From JBLNBN01 sp050260015 (lineage in GTDB: Bacteria > Bacteroidota > Ignavibacteria > Kapaibacteriales > UBA2268), in assembly GCA_050260015.1 (NCBI GenBank), contig JBLNBN010000052.1, positions 1-34,588 of the forward strand: a DNA stretch of 34,588 nucleotides. The letters are read 5' to 3'. The notes beneath the pieces were generated by a model. That model was not told where the DNA came from, searched no databases, and saw only the letters and a list, made by a program, of their open reading frames with translations. Shown piece by piece: positions 1-8,652 of the stretch. Position numbers and translations under genes: made by a program. Position 1 is the stretch's first letter. Each line of letters starts with the position of its first letter.

Positions 1-1043
1 GAGATCGTATCCTCAACGCTCGGTTCCTCGATGAGCGCTTTCTGGAAACGTCGCTCGAGCGCGGCGTCTTTCTCGATATATTTTTGATATTCGTTTAGCG
101 TCGTGGCGCCGATGCAATGCAGCTCTCCGCGGGCAAGGGCCGGCTTTAATATATTCGCTGCGTCCATGCTGCCTCCCACGGCCCCGGCGCCTATAAGCGT
201 ATGCAGCTCGTCGATAAATAGGATAATCTCTCCGTCCGACTCGGTCACTTCCTTAATTACCGCTTTTAGTCGCTCCTCGAATTGACCGCGGTACTGCGCG
301 CCGGCAATCAGCGCGCTCATGTCCAGCGACACGATGGATTTAGTCTTTAGCGGCTCGGGAACGTCGCCCGCGGCGATTCTCTGCGCGATTCCTTCGACGA
401 TCGCCGTCTTCCCTACCCCGGGGTCCCCAATTAGCACGGGGTTGTTCTTTGTGCGGCGGGAGATAATCTGCATTACGCGGCGTATTTCCTGGTCTCGCCC
501 AATGACAGGGTCCAATTTGCCGCGGCGGGCGTCCCGTGTCAGGTCGCGCCCGTATCGCTTTAACGATTGATATTTATCTTCGGGATTAGCGTCGGTCACG
601 CGCTGATTCCCGCGTATTTCCTTAAGGGCGTTGAGCGCGGCGCTCGTCGTCGCTCCCTGCCGCTTCAGCAACTCGCCAAGATCGTCGTTTTGCTCGGTAA
701 AGGCCAGCAGTAGGTGCTCCACGCTTATGAATTCGTCCCGCAGCGAGCCGGCATGCTTCCCGGCAGCCTCGAATAATTCATTTAGGGAATTTGATACATA
801 TTGCCCGCCGCCGGCTCCGCCAATTTTGGGCAGGCGTTCGATCTTTTCGTTTAACGATATTTTTACCAGGTTGGTATTAACGCCTATTTTGTTCAATATT
901 TGGCTCGCTAAGCCCTCTGCGTCCTGGATTAAGGCCGCTAACAGGTGAACCGGTTCGATCGCCTGGTTCCCGTAATTTTCCGCGATCTCGCCTGCGTTCT
1001 TTAATGCTTCCTGCGATTTGACTGTTAATTTCTGGAGGTTCAT
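1..1043 (-). CDS. clpB: ClpB disaggregase, N-terminal part (cut by window edge)
   Basis: I translated this myself because it runs off the left edge with no stop; 347 codons are present from an ATG at 1043. ClpB is the Hsp100 AAA+ ring ATPase that, with DnaK, pulls polypeptides out of cytoplasmic aggregates. Residues 1-145 match the Clp N-domain (start MNLQKLTVKSQEAL, then EPVHLLAALIQD and SVEHLLLAF). AAA-1 follows, with Walker A GDPGVGKT (Lys212), Walker B ILFIDELHT (Glu279) and arginine fingers in LERRFQ (Arg331/332). These numbers coincide exactly with E. coli ClpB. The middle coiled coil and AAA-2 lie outside the window. The gene is divergent from the Lon-domain gene across about 115 bp. 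I see no CIRCE operator there, so HrcA control is not supported. Confidence 0.97.
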   Translation of the reverse strand, partial: MNLQKLTVKSQEALKNAGEIAENYGNQAIEPVHLLAALIQDAEGLASQILNKIGVNTNLVKISLNEKIERLPKIGGAGGGQYVSNSLNELFEAAGKHAGSLRDEFISVEHLLLAFTEQNDDLGELLKRQGATTSAALNALKEIRGNQRVTDANPEDKYQSLKRYGRDLTRDARRGKLDPVIGRDQEIRRVMQIISRRTKNNPVLIGDPGVGKTAIVEGIAQRIAAGDVPEPLKTKSIVSLDMSALIAGAQYRGQFEERLKAVIKEVTESDGEIILFIDELHTLIGAGAVGGSMDAANILKPALARGELHCIGATTLNEYQKYIEKDAALERRFQKALIEEPSVEDTI

Positions 1044-1157
1044 AACGCTTTGTGTTCCGGTAATAAAACCGACTATATAGACTATGAACGGCCTTGTAAA
1101 TTTTATCCGTCCAAATCAATTTACTTTTGCTAAGTACGTCTTTCGGCTTATCTTAAT

Positions 1158-1817
1158 GTGTCAAATGAGTATTCGATGGACAAGATTGGTTTATTCCCTC
1201 TCAGCTTTGCGCTCTTCCCCGAGTCGGTATACCCGCTGCATATCTTTGAAGATAGGTATAAGGCGCTTATTAACGACTGCCTGGATAAAAAGAAGGACTT
1301 CGGAATCGTGCTATCGATTAATTCGAAGATATACGATATAGGCTGCACGGCGGAGATTTCCGACGTGATAAAGATCTATCCAGACGGAAAAATGGATATT
1401 CTTATAGTAGGCAAAAAGAAATTTAAGATCGAGAACTTTAACGACGGGGAAAAGCCATATTTTGTAGCGGATATTGAATTCGTTTACGACGACATTGAGC
1501 CTCTGAACGACGAGCTCCTCCTGGAGTGCCTCGAGGCATACAATCAAATAGTCGACAAGATAAAAAATGTAAAGATCGAAAAAATCGCCTTCAACTCCCT
1601 GGAGGGCACCAAGACGCCTTCCTACTTTATCGCGCAGAAGAGCGGTTTGAATCCCGAGCAAAAGCAATACCTGCTGGAGATAAACACAGAAAACGGCAGG
1701 CTCGAGATGCTGTTCGAGCATTTAAGCAAGCTGCTCCCCATAGTTAACGAAGTCGACGCGCTTGCGGCTATTCAAAAGAATAACGGTTACTATAAGCCGA
1801 AATTCTTTAATTACTAA
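1158..1817 (+). CDS. Stand-alone Lon substrate-binding (LON N-terminal) domain protein
   Basis: This 219-residue protein resembles the N-terminal substrate-binding domain of Lon protease (PF02190) without the AAA+ or protease domains. The N-terminal block IGLFPLSFALFPESVYPLHIFEDRYKA carries the family signature of a hydrophobic strand, the P-x-x-x-x-P-L-H-I-F-E-x-R-Y turn and a helix. The C-terminal half is helical, as in Lon. Stand-alone members are common in bacteria and usually uncharacterised; some are thought to bind unfolded protein. The first candidate start is GTG at 1158. An ATG at 1176 (213 residues, MDKIGLFPLS) fits the family N-terminus better, but neither has a clear ribosome site. 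Its 3' end overlaps the convergent glycosyltransferase gene by 11 bp. Lying back-to-back with clpB suggests a protein quality-control role, which is inference. Confidence 0.85.
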   Translation: MSNEYSMDKIGLFPLSFALFPESVYPLHIFEDRYKALINDCLDKKKDFGIVLSINSKIYDIGCTAEISDVIKIYPDGKMDILIVGKKKFKIENFNDGEKPYFVADIEFVYDDIEPLNDELLLECLEAYNQIVDKIKNVKIEKIAFNSLEGTKTPSYFIAQKSGLNPEQKQYLLEINTENGRLEMLFEHLSKLLPIVNEVDALAAIQKNNGYYKPKFFNY

Positions 1818-2529
1818 TCTCTTTGGTCCTGATTTTAGTAAATTTCAATTTCCACACGAGAAAAATCGCCTCAAGTATAATTCCTTTGTTCATTTTTGAA
1901 ACCCCGCTGCGGCGATCTATAAATATGATAGATAACTCTTTGATCCTCGCTCCGAGCTTCCACATCCTGTAATTCATCTCAATCTGGAATCCGTAACCGT
2001 TGGAGTGGATCTTTCTTAGGTCGATTTTTTTTAGAAATTCCGCGCGGAAGCATTTGAAGCCGCCCGTAGCGTCCTTTATCGGCATCCCGGTAATCGCCCT
2101 GGCGTAAATGCTTGCGCAATAGCTCAGGATAAGCCGGGACAGCGGCCAGTTTACGACGTTTACGCCAGTGACGTACCTGGAGCCTATTATCAAGTCGTAA
2201 TTCTTTATTTCTTCCAGGAAACGGGGGACGTCGCACGGATCGTGTGAAAAATCCGCGTCCATTTCCATAATGAACTCGTATCCCCTCTCCAACGCCCAAG
2301 CGAAGCCGTCGCAGTAGGCCGTGCCTAAACCCATTTTCCCGGCGCGTTCCATTAGGTGCACGCGCACGTCGTTCGCCATAATCTCTTTGACGGCGGCCCC
2401 CGTTCCGTCGGGGGAATTGTCGTCGACCACCAAGACATGCAGGTCAGGCGTATATTGATGCAATTTGGCGATTAACTTGCCGATATTTTCAATTTCGTTA
2501 TAGGTTGGAATTACGACTACAGCGTTCAT
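1807..2529 (-). CDS. Polyprenol-phosphate mannose synthase-like GT2 (Dpm1/Ppm1 type)
   Basis: This is a 240-residue glycosyltransferase family 2 protein of the Dpm1 type, which transfers mannose (or another hexose) from a nucleotide sugar to a polyprenyl phosphate on the cytoplasmic membrane face. It opens MNAVVVIPTYNEIENI, followed by the nucleotide-binding VVDDNSPDGT. The metal-binding motif is MDADFSHDP (DxD variant), and GSRYV and DATGGFKCFR are typical of Dpm1 homologues. It stops at the catalytic-domain length and lacks the C-terminal membrane helices of the longer class, so it is probably peripheral. It is the last gene of the polysaccharide locus, 9 bp after the initiating sugar transferase. 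Sugar specificity cannot be read from sequence; glucose or GlcNAc donors are possible. Confidence 0.9.
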   Translation of the reverse strand: MNAVVVIPTYNEIENIGKLIAKLHQYTPDLHVLVVDDNSPDGTGAAVKEIMANDVRVHLMERAGKMGLGTAYCDGFAWALERGYEFIMEMDADFSHDPCDVPRFLEEIKNYDLIIGSRYVTGVNVVNWPLSRLILSYCASIYARAITGMPIKDATGGFKCFRAEFLKKIDLRKIHSNGYGFQIEMNYRMWKLGARIKELSIIFIDRRSGVSKMNKGIILEAIFLVWKLKFTKIRTKEISN

Positions 2530-2538
2530 AGATTTATC

Positions 2539-3978
2539 CTAAGTTTGTCCCTGACCGCGGACTACGCACCATATCGTCCGGAAAATAATTTCTATATCCA
2601 AGAGCAAAGACATATTTTCAATATAGTAAAAATCGTCTTTCAATCTATTATCTATTTCTTGAATTGTAATTACAAATGCTTCATATTTCACCTGCCACCA
2701 CCCGGTAATGCCCGGGCGGACCTTCAACCTGCGCTTATAGTAGGGCAGGTCGCGGGAGTATTCCTCCACCAGCGAAGGGCGTTCGGGGCGCGGCCCGACT
2801 ACGCTCATGTCGCCCAGCAAAACGTTCAGGAATTGCGGTATTTCGTCCAAATGCGTAGCGCGTATAAAGCGCCCGAAACGCGTAACGCGCGGATCGTTTA
2901 TTTCAGTGTAGGCGACGCCTTTGTCCGCATCGGTGCGCATGGATCGGAATTTATATATCCTAAACAGCTTCCCGTCCTTGCCGACGCGCATCTGGCTGTA
3001 AAATACGGGACCTTCCGAATCCAATTTAACGATAACGCCAATTAATACCCAGAACGGCAACCCGATCAGTAAAACGGCGACGCTAAAGCATATGTCGAAT
3101 ATTCTTTTTATCACCGCCTGCCAGGGCTTGAGCAGCTGGGTATTTATCTGGATTAAAGGTATGCCATAAATGATCTGGGCACGGGTTTGGCCCGTAAATA
3201 TTGAATAAAGATCGGGTTCGATCTTTATTTTTACGTCGTATTCGGAGCAAGCGGCGGCGACTTCCAAAAGCAGCGAGTGCTTAGGTTTATCGGTCGAGAT
3301 GATAATTTCCTCGGGTTTGCGCTCCTCGATTATTTTTCTAAGCTCGCCGGCGATACCGAGCGTTTCCCTGCTGTCCGCCTGGATCGCTTTCTGGTATTCC
3401 TCCGGATTCTGAAGCACCAAGCCGATGGGCTTGTACCCCCAGGCTTTCGCCGATTGAGCTTTTCGTAAAAATTCTTGCGCCCTGTTAAACGTGCCAAATA
3501 TAATAGCCGGAATCGAGATAATGCCGCGCACTCTCAAATTCCTCTGTAAGCGGCGCGCTAAGAACCTCCCCAGTATTAAAAAAACGGAGAAATTTACGAA
3601 ATAAAGAAGGAACAGCAATCGGGGGGAACGCCCCGTAGAGTCCCACAAAATGAAAAATACGATTAGGGCGCACCCTACCAAGGTAACCTGGAGTATCTTA
3701 AATAGTTCGTCGAAGGGCGAGCGATCGTACCAATTCTTATACATCCCGGAAAAGAAGAATAGCAGGAACCAATAAATGACCATTACAACGCCGCTAACGA
3801 GCGTCTGCGCGAGATCGGGATGAACCGATACGGGAAATTTCCCGGATTCAAACCGGACATAGTACTGGATCGAGTAACTAATAGCTATTGCTATTAGATC
3901 GAACAGTAGTTGAATTATAATCTGCGAATAAGCGCTGTTATAATTAAAGAAATATGATCTTTTTTCGCGTTTTTGCAT
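2539..3978 (-). CDS. Initiating polyprenyl-phosphate sugar-1-phosphate transferase (WcaJ/WbaP-like)
   Basis: This 479-residue protein is a long-form polyprenyl-phosphate hexose-1-phosphate transferase. It starts a polysaccharide repeat by moving sugar-1-phosphate from a UDP-sugar to undecaprenyl phosphate. The first ~130 residues hold four hydrophobic segments, then a Rossmann-like CoA-binding-type domain (PAIIFGTFNRAQEFL, EEIIISTDKP). The catalytic bacterial sugar-transferase domain (PF02397) begins near residue 290 with KRIFDICFSVAVLLIG. It has the conserved GPVFYSQMRVGKDGKLFRIYKFRSM, DEIPQFLNVLLGDMSVVGPRPERP and RPGITGWWQV blocks. The length matches WcaJ/WbaP. It sits 60 bp of AT-rich DNA after the upstream GT2 gene, the largest gap in the locus, so an internal promoter there is possible. 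The sugar donor is not determinable from sequence. Confidence 0.94.
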   Translation of the reverse strand: MQKREKRSYFFNYNSAYSQIIIQLLFDLIAIAISYSIQYYVRFESGKFPVSVHPDLAQTLVSGVVMVIYWFLLFFFSGMYKNWYDRSPFDELFKILQVTLVGCALIVFFILWDSTGRSPRLLFLLYFVNFSVFLILGRFLARRLQRNLRVRGIISIPAIIFGTFNRAQEFLRKAQSAKAWGYKPIGLVLQNPEEYQKAIQADSRETLGIAGELRKIIEERKPEEIIISTDKPKHSLLLEVAAACSEYDVKIKIEPDLYSIFTGQTRAQIIYGIPLIQINTQLLKPWQAVIKRIFDICFSVAVLLIGLPFWVLIGVIVKLDSEGPVFYSQMRVGKDGKLFRIYKFRSMRTDADKGVAYTEINDPRVTRFGRFIRATHLDEIPQFLNVLLGDMSVVGPRPERPSLVEEYSRDLPYYKRRLKVRPGITGWWQVKYEAFVITIQEIDNRLKDDFYYIENMSLLLDIEIIFRTIWCVVRGQGQT

Positions 3979-4038
3979 CTATTAATAATATTATCTTCTT
4001 AAAATTAATTATATCTTGGAAAACTACAAAATATATTA

Positions 4039-5190
4039 TTAAAAAGTGGACCTTTCCCACCGGGAAGTCGACTTTCCGGACAGGAATCTATGGAATGCTA
4101 ATAAAAACCCGTAGTTCATTGTTACCGCGTAGGCCGGTATTTTCAGCGCTTTCGGGGCTTTACCAAATTTTTCCGCTACCAGTCCCGCAAGGCTCAATGC
4201 GTAAAACGTAGCCTGCGCGACAAAAGTTGCAATAAAGAACGATCCATGATTAAGTAAAAATAAATTCGTACAGAGTATGATGATCAGGAAAAACGGCGAG
4301 AGCCAGCGCAATATCTTATGGGACCAGAGGAAAAAGGAGTACACGCCATAATTCGGAAGCAATAGCTTTTTCGCTGCCCATACGGTCGACATAGCCCCGG
4401 ACGCCACCCGGGCACGCCTCGCCAATTCGTCGGATAGAGATTTTTCACGAACCTCCAATACCTTAGCCGCAGGATCGAAGATAACGCGTTTCCGCATTAG
4501 GGAAACTGTCAGCAAGGGCATAAAATCGTCGCATACCATGTCGTTCGGCAGCGGCGCATAGTCGGCCCGGCGGACGCCATAGAACGCGCCGAGACTGTTG
4601 ACGGTCGTCCAAACGACGCTCTCCATTATCCGGATATCATGCTCGTAGCTCTGGTAAAGCGTTTCTCCAATTCTTCCGGAATTCGAATTATCGGACTCGT
4701 CAATTTGGCTCATCGCGGCGATTGCCGCGCCTACCCGCCCGTCGGCAAAGTTCGCGACGAGGACGCTTATTGTGTCGGGTTGGAGCCTTACGTCCGCGTC
4801 CATGTAAAGTATTATCTCTCCCGTTGCGCGCGGAGTAATTGAATTCAACACGCCGTTCTTTCCAGTTCTGGGAAACTTATATAGCTTTAGGGAGGGGAGC
4901 TCCCGCTCCAGCAGCGAAACTATCTCTTCCGTAGCGTCGGTCGAACCGTCCGAACCTACCAATACTTCAATTTTTTCCCTGGGATAATCTGAATCAAAAA
5001 TCGAACGCAGGGCCCTTTCTATAATTCTTTCTTCGTTAAACGCGGAAATAACTATGCTTACGCTCGGCTTGAAGTTAATGTCCTTGCGCGGGGGATTCCT
5101 GAAAATTGCAGCCAACAGTTTCAGGACGTACGGATAGAGCGCGAACGCGTATACTATTAGAAATATCGCAGCGAAGAATATATAAGTCAT
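4039..5190 (-). CDS. Membrane-anchored GT2 glycosyltransferase
   Basis: This 383-residue processive-type GT2 has a hydrophobic N-terminal segment (residues 2-25) and two to three C-terminal transmembrane helices (about 285-365). The catalytic domain starts SVSIVISAFNEERIIERALRSI, followed by VLVGSDGSTDATEEI and the metal site YMDADVRL. The acceptor or catalytic region includes NDMVCDDFM and RRARVASGAM, the variant that replaces QxxRW in this subgroup. It probably extends the lipid-linked oligosaccharide on the inner membrane. It begins 5 bp after the Wzi-like gene, so the two are very likely co-transcribed. Neither the acceptor nor the sugar can be assigned. Confidence 0.9.
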   Translation of the reverse strand: MTYIFFAAIFLIVYAFALYPYVLKLLAAIFRNPPRKDINFKPSVSIVISAFNEERIIERALRSIFDSDYPREKIEVLVGSDGSTDATEEIVSLLERELPSLKLYKFPRTGKNGVLNSITPRATGEIILYMDADVRLQPDTISVLVANFADGRVGAAIAAMSQIDESDNSNSGRIGETLYQSYEHDIRIMESVVWTTVNSLGAFYGVRRADYAPLPNDMVCDDFMPLLTVSLMRKRVIFDPAAKVLEVREKSLSDELARRARVASGAMSTVWAAKKLLLPNYGVYSFFLWSHKILRWLSPFFLIIILCTNLFLLNHGSFFIATFVAQATFYALSLAGLVAEKFGKAPKALKIPAYAVTMNYGFLLAFHRFLSGKSTSRWERSTF

Positions 5191-5195
5191 TACGG

Positions 5196-6851
5196 CTAGA
5201 AATCTCCGATCAATAAAGTAAATCTTACATACTTCTCGAGCTCTTCCTTTCGCATCGAAAAGTCCAAATTAATATGGGCGCTCAGCCCACGCAAAATTTC
5301 ATAACCTGCCTCGAGCCTCGCCCCGGCGTATTCGCTGCGAACGCCGTCCAAAAAAGTAACCGTTAAGGCGTCCTCCGGTATGCCGAGCGAATCGTTTCTC
5401 TGGCGTCGCGTTATCCGCGGATCGGAGCCGACGTTCCTTATAACAAACCCGTTAGCGTCGGTTACGTTCTCGCCGTGGCGATAGTAATAAGCCGTCACTT
5501 TTACCGGGTATCTCCCGCCGTACCAAAGCGAGGCGGTCGCCGAGTATAAATCGGAGTTTGGCGGCAAACTCGAAGCGAGACGGCGGTTGTCGTTCATGTA
5601 CGAATTAGTTTGATTGAAGTGCGAGTACATATACGGTTCCACCCTGGTATACTCAAACCCCGCGTCCAACGCCGCCGTCAGGGAAGCCTCGGCTCCAAGG
5701 CTCCAGGCGGTCTTATTGCCCCAGAAGCCTTTCCCTATACTCTCGAAAATAATATCGTCGATCAGGAATTGCCCCTTTACCGTCAATCTATTAAAAGGCT
5801 TCGCGGACAGATCCAGACCCATAAGCGAATTATCCCGATCGTGCAGCGCATGCTCGAGCGACTTAAAGAAACTTAACGGGTTAAGATAACCCAAATCCCA
5901 ATTACGACCGGAGTAGATCACCGCTTCGTAGAAATTCACTTCGCCCCACGAGGGCTTTGCGGTGAATCTATGCAACGCGATATATTTCTCCGTAAATTCG
6001 GAAACGAAACCGGAGGGGATGTAAGCAAATTTTGGCGGGGATAGTAGACTCCCATGCATATACTTATATTCAAAATTCGAAAACTTCGCCGTCAGTTCTA
6101 TTGCGTCGAATGCCGTCGAGTACGGAGCAAGCATTAATTTTTGATCGAATCCCGCGCCCATTGAGCGATTTACTCTTCCGATAGACGCGCCGAACCAATC
6201 GTAAACAAATGAAACGGAGGATTCCGTTAAATCGATGTCGCTGTTATAATAAACAAATTTTACGCTTTTGCCGTATTTATCGTCCGCCTGGGCCAACTCG
6301 CGCGACCCGGCGATAAGCCGCCCGTTAGTAGCCTGCAGGTAAAATCCGAATTTGTCGCTAAGCGTTCCCGATAGTCTAAATCCAAGCGTACCGACGACAT
6401 AGCTCCCAGGATCGCCGGTAGCGGGCGCCGAGTAAGCGTAATCTGCCCCGGCAAGGGCTTCGACTTCGGCGTTATGCTTCCCGCCCCCGTATTTATATAT
6501 AAACTTCTCGGCGTCGCCGAATAGCTCGCTTGAAAAAAGGTTTATCGAATCGCTCGACGAATGAAAAACGACGGCGTTCCTGGCGGGAATGACGTCGAAA
6601 TCGCGTAGAAATCTATCGAGAGAGCTTCTTTCATTTTTTCTTTCTTCGCCGACTAACCCGTCGATTTGTCTTAGCATAGCTACGATCTCGTCCTTACGCA
6701 AGGGCAGATCCGCAAGCGAATAGCGGCCCAGGAAGCCGCGGGTTTCGGCATGCCTGAGGTAATCGTAAACGGGATGCTCGATGGGAATTATCTCCCTTTG
6801 AGCAAATAGCGGCAGAGCCGCAAAAAAGAATATAAGAATCGCTTTCTTCAA
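5196..6851 (-). CDS. Wzi-like outer-membrane capsule/exopolysaccharide assembly protein
   Basis: This 551-residue protein has an N-terminal signal peptide (MKKAILIFFFAALPLFA, probable cleavage before QREII). About 450 residues of alternating amphipathic strands rich in Tyr/Phe/Gly follow (SVSFVYDWFGASIGRVNRSM, KVTAYYYRHG), and it ends in a strand closing on phenylalanine (FTLLIGDF), as expected of an outer-membrane beta-barrel. Position next to Wza and general architecture suggest the Wzi family (PF14052), whose E. coli member is an 18-strand lectin holding capsule at the surface. It starts with TTG at 6851: an in-frame stop immediately precedes it and no other start would keep the signal peptide. 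It lies 10 bp after wza and 5 bp before the GT2. The barrel call is firmer than the Wzi call. Confidence 0.8.
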   Translation of the reverse strand: MKKAILIFFFAALPLFAQREIIPIEHPVYDYLRHAETRGFLGRYSLADLPLRKDEIVAMLRQIDGLVGEERKNERSSLDRFLRDFDVIPARNAVVFHSSSDSINLFSSELFGDAEKFIYKYGGGKHNAEVEALAGADYAYSAPATGDPGSYVVGTLGFRLSGTLSDKFGFYLQATNGRLIAGSRELAQADDKYGKSVKFVYYNSDIDLTESSVSFVYDWFGASIGRVNRSMGAGFDQKLMLAPYSTAFDAIELTAKFSNFEYKYMHGSLLSPPKFAYIPSGFVSEFTEKYIALHRFTAKPSWGEVNFYEAVIYSGRNWDLGYLNPLSFFKSLEHALHDRDNSLMGLDLSAKPFNRLTVKGQFLIDDIIFESIGKGFWGNKTAWSLGAEASLTAALDAGFEYTRVEPYMYSHFNQTNSYMNDNRRLASSLPPNSDLYSATASLWYGGRYPVKVTAYYYRHGENVTDANGFVIRNVGSDPRITRRQRNDSLGIPEDALTVTFLDGVRSEYAGARLEAGYEILRGLSAHINLDFSMRKEELEKYVRFTLLIGDF

Positions 6852-6861
6852 TTATTATCGC

Positions 6862-8625
6862 TTATTTATTTGAATTATAAACGTTTAACAGCAGCTGCAA
6901 CAGGCCTACAGTAGCGCCCAGGATGCCAATCCAAACGCCCATTCTCTGCAGCTTCATGTAAGCAGGTTCGTCCGGCACTCGCGGCACGTATATCTTATCG
7001 CCGTCCTGGACGTAGACGCCTTCCTTGCCCTCGAGCCATACTTCGGTCCTGCCGCGAATTATCCTCGCGCGATCGGTTTCCGAACTGGGGGCGCCGCCGC
7101 CGGCTCGGGCTATGTACCAATCTATCGTTTGGTTGGGAACAAATTCAATGTAACCGGGATTCGCAATCTGGCCGAAAATATATACCCTGCCCGGGTTGCG
7201 GGGCACGACTATAATATCTCTATCCTGGATGGGGATATTATTGATCTCGGCAGCCTTTATTGAATCGGGCTTATTCGAGGTGGAGTAAGCGGCGACAAAA
7301 TCGCATGCCACGTACGGCTTGGAAAAGTTCACGTCGTAGAAAAACCTGACCGTGTCCTCAAGCTTCAAATCGCTGTACTGATAAGTTCTTTTAGCCTCGT
7401 CCAGGTAGTTCTTAGCGGAATTGTCCTGAAGCTCGTCGCGAACTATATGCGCAAGCGAAAGCGAAGCGTGGGGCTTGAACCCGCCTGCCGCCGAGACTGC
7501 GTCCTTTAGGCGCATACCCGGCGTAATTAGGAATATACCCGGCTTTTCGACCTCTCCCTTTACCGTAACTATTCCCGGGCGTTCCTCGATGCCTTTTATT
7601 CTTCCGACAAGTATTAGCGAGCCCGGCTCTAATTCGTAGTCCTGCCCAAGAAGGTTCAGATGCCTATCAACATTTAAGTATATTTGCTTCGCGGAGACCG
7701 GTAAAGTCAGCATGACGTTGGTCGTGTCCACGTCCTCGGTGCCGCCATAACCGAACTTTAAGAGCATCGACGCTTTATCGCCCGACTTAAAATGCGCAAT
7801 ATGCGGGCGGGTCACTGCGCCGTAAATAGAGATAATTGGGAATTCTTCCTTTTCGAAGGGCACGATTACCCTATCGCCCTCGCGCAAATACGGATCGAAA
7901 TCCGGATCGTTCATGGCGGCCGCTTTTTCAAAATCTACGTCGTTAGACGAGCCGTCGATATGCAGGACTTTTATGTTGCGCGTGTGGTACACGGCGTTGG
8001 AAGCGATGCCCTGCTCCTCGAATCGCTGCGTCATTATGTTCTGCTCTTCCCTTTTACGAATGATCGATTGAACGCGATTAACGTCCAATATCTGGTTCTG
8101 CTGCATTTGATTCGCTAATTCGTAAAGGGTTGAGACCCTATAGTTTGCTGGTAATGTGTATGAGGACGGGAATAAGATATTGCCGGAGATTGTGACGAAG
8201 CAAACTCTCGGCCTTTTTATCGAGAGAGAAACCCTGGCGTCGGGATTGCGTTCTTTGTAAATAGACGCTAGGGTGTCCTGCAGTTGGGTCAGGGTTTTCC
8301 CGTTTACGTTTATCGAGCCGATTCTCGGAAAGATGACCGTATTGTCGGCGTTAACGATAATTTGCTTGCCCGCGGGATCAATTGGAAAAATAAAATAGAA
8401 TAATACGTCGCCAGGCCCCAGTCTATATTTAGCTGGGTTGATATAACTACTGACGGGATATTCATTTTGGCCTTGCATATCGGTAGGCGTAAGCGTCTGC
8501 AGCTCTTTTTGTAAATCGAACGCAGGATTCTCCCCCACTCCCTTGGTTTGCGAAAAAGCCGGAACGGCTAATGCCGCCAACCATATCAGACAATAGTAAA
8601 TATTGCGCCGGCTGAGTATCGACAT
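6862..8625 (-). CDS. wza: Wza-type outer-membrane polysaccharide export protein
   Basis: This 587-residue polysaccharide export protein forms the OM/periplasmic channel for capsule or exopolysaccharide. A signal peptide ends near LAVPAFSQ, and no lipobox cysteine is present. The export domain (PF02563) is recognised from YRLGPGDVLFYFIF and the VNADNTVIFPRIGSINVNGKTL block. Several SLBB-type repeats follow (ISIYGAVTRPHIAHF, VTVKGEVEKPGIFLI, VYIFGQIANPGYIEF), each linked to V-x-E-G-D-x-I-x-V-P-like turns. A C-terminal hydrophobic helix (MGVWIGILGATVGLLQLLLNV) corresponds to the helix Wza inserts in the outer membrane. At about 590 residues it is longer than E. coli Wza (379), as is usual for multi-SLBB members. 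The ATG at 8625 is preferred over the upstream TTG at 8643. No wzc co-polymerase accompanies it. Confidence 0.92.
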   Translation of the reverse strand: MSILSRRNIYYCLIWLAALAVPAFSQTKGVGENPAFDLQKELQTLTPTDMQGQNEYPVSSYINPAKYRLGPGDVLFYFIFPIDPAGKQIIVNADNTVIFPRIGSINVNGKTLTQLQDTLASIYKERNPDARVSLSIKRPRVCFVTISGNILFPSSYTLPANYRVSTLYELANQMQQNQILDVNRVQSIIRKREEQNIMTQRFEEQGIASNAVYHTRNIKVLHIDGSSNDVDFEKAAAMNDPDFDPYLREGDRVIVPFEKEEFPIISIYGAVTRPHIAHFKSGDKASMLLKFGYGGTEDVDTTNVMLTLPVSAKQIYLNVDRHLNLLGQDYELEPGSLILVGRIKGIEERPGIVTVKGEVEKPGIFLITPGMRLKDAVSAAGGFKPHASLSLAHIVRDELQDNSAKNYLDEAKRTYQYSDLKLEDTVRFFYDVNFSKPYVACDFVAAYSTSNKPDSIKAAEINNIPIQDRDIIVVPRNPGRVYIFGQIANPGYIEFVPNQTIDWYIARAGGGAPSSETDRARIIRGRTEVWLEGKEGVYVQDGDKIYVPRVPDEPAYMKLQRMGVWIGILGATVGLLQLLLNVYNSNK

Positions 8626-8652
8626 AATGTTATTATATTCCAAAATAATTAT

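Noticed and set aside
631..948. Plus-strand open frames in 103-948
   Set aside because: All are antisense to clpB, whose N-domain and AAA-1 motifs read through without interruption on the minus strand.
1044..1157. HrcA/CIRCE heat-shock operator before clpB
   Set aside because: I looked for TTAGCACTC-N9-GAGTGCTAA and saw nothing close.
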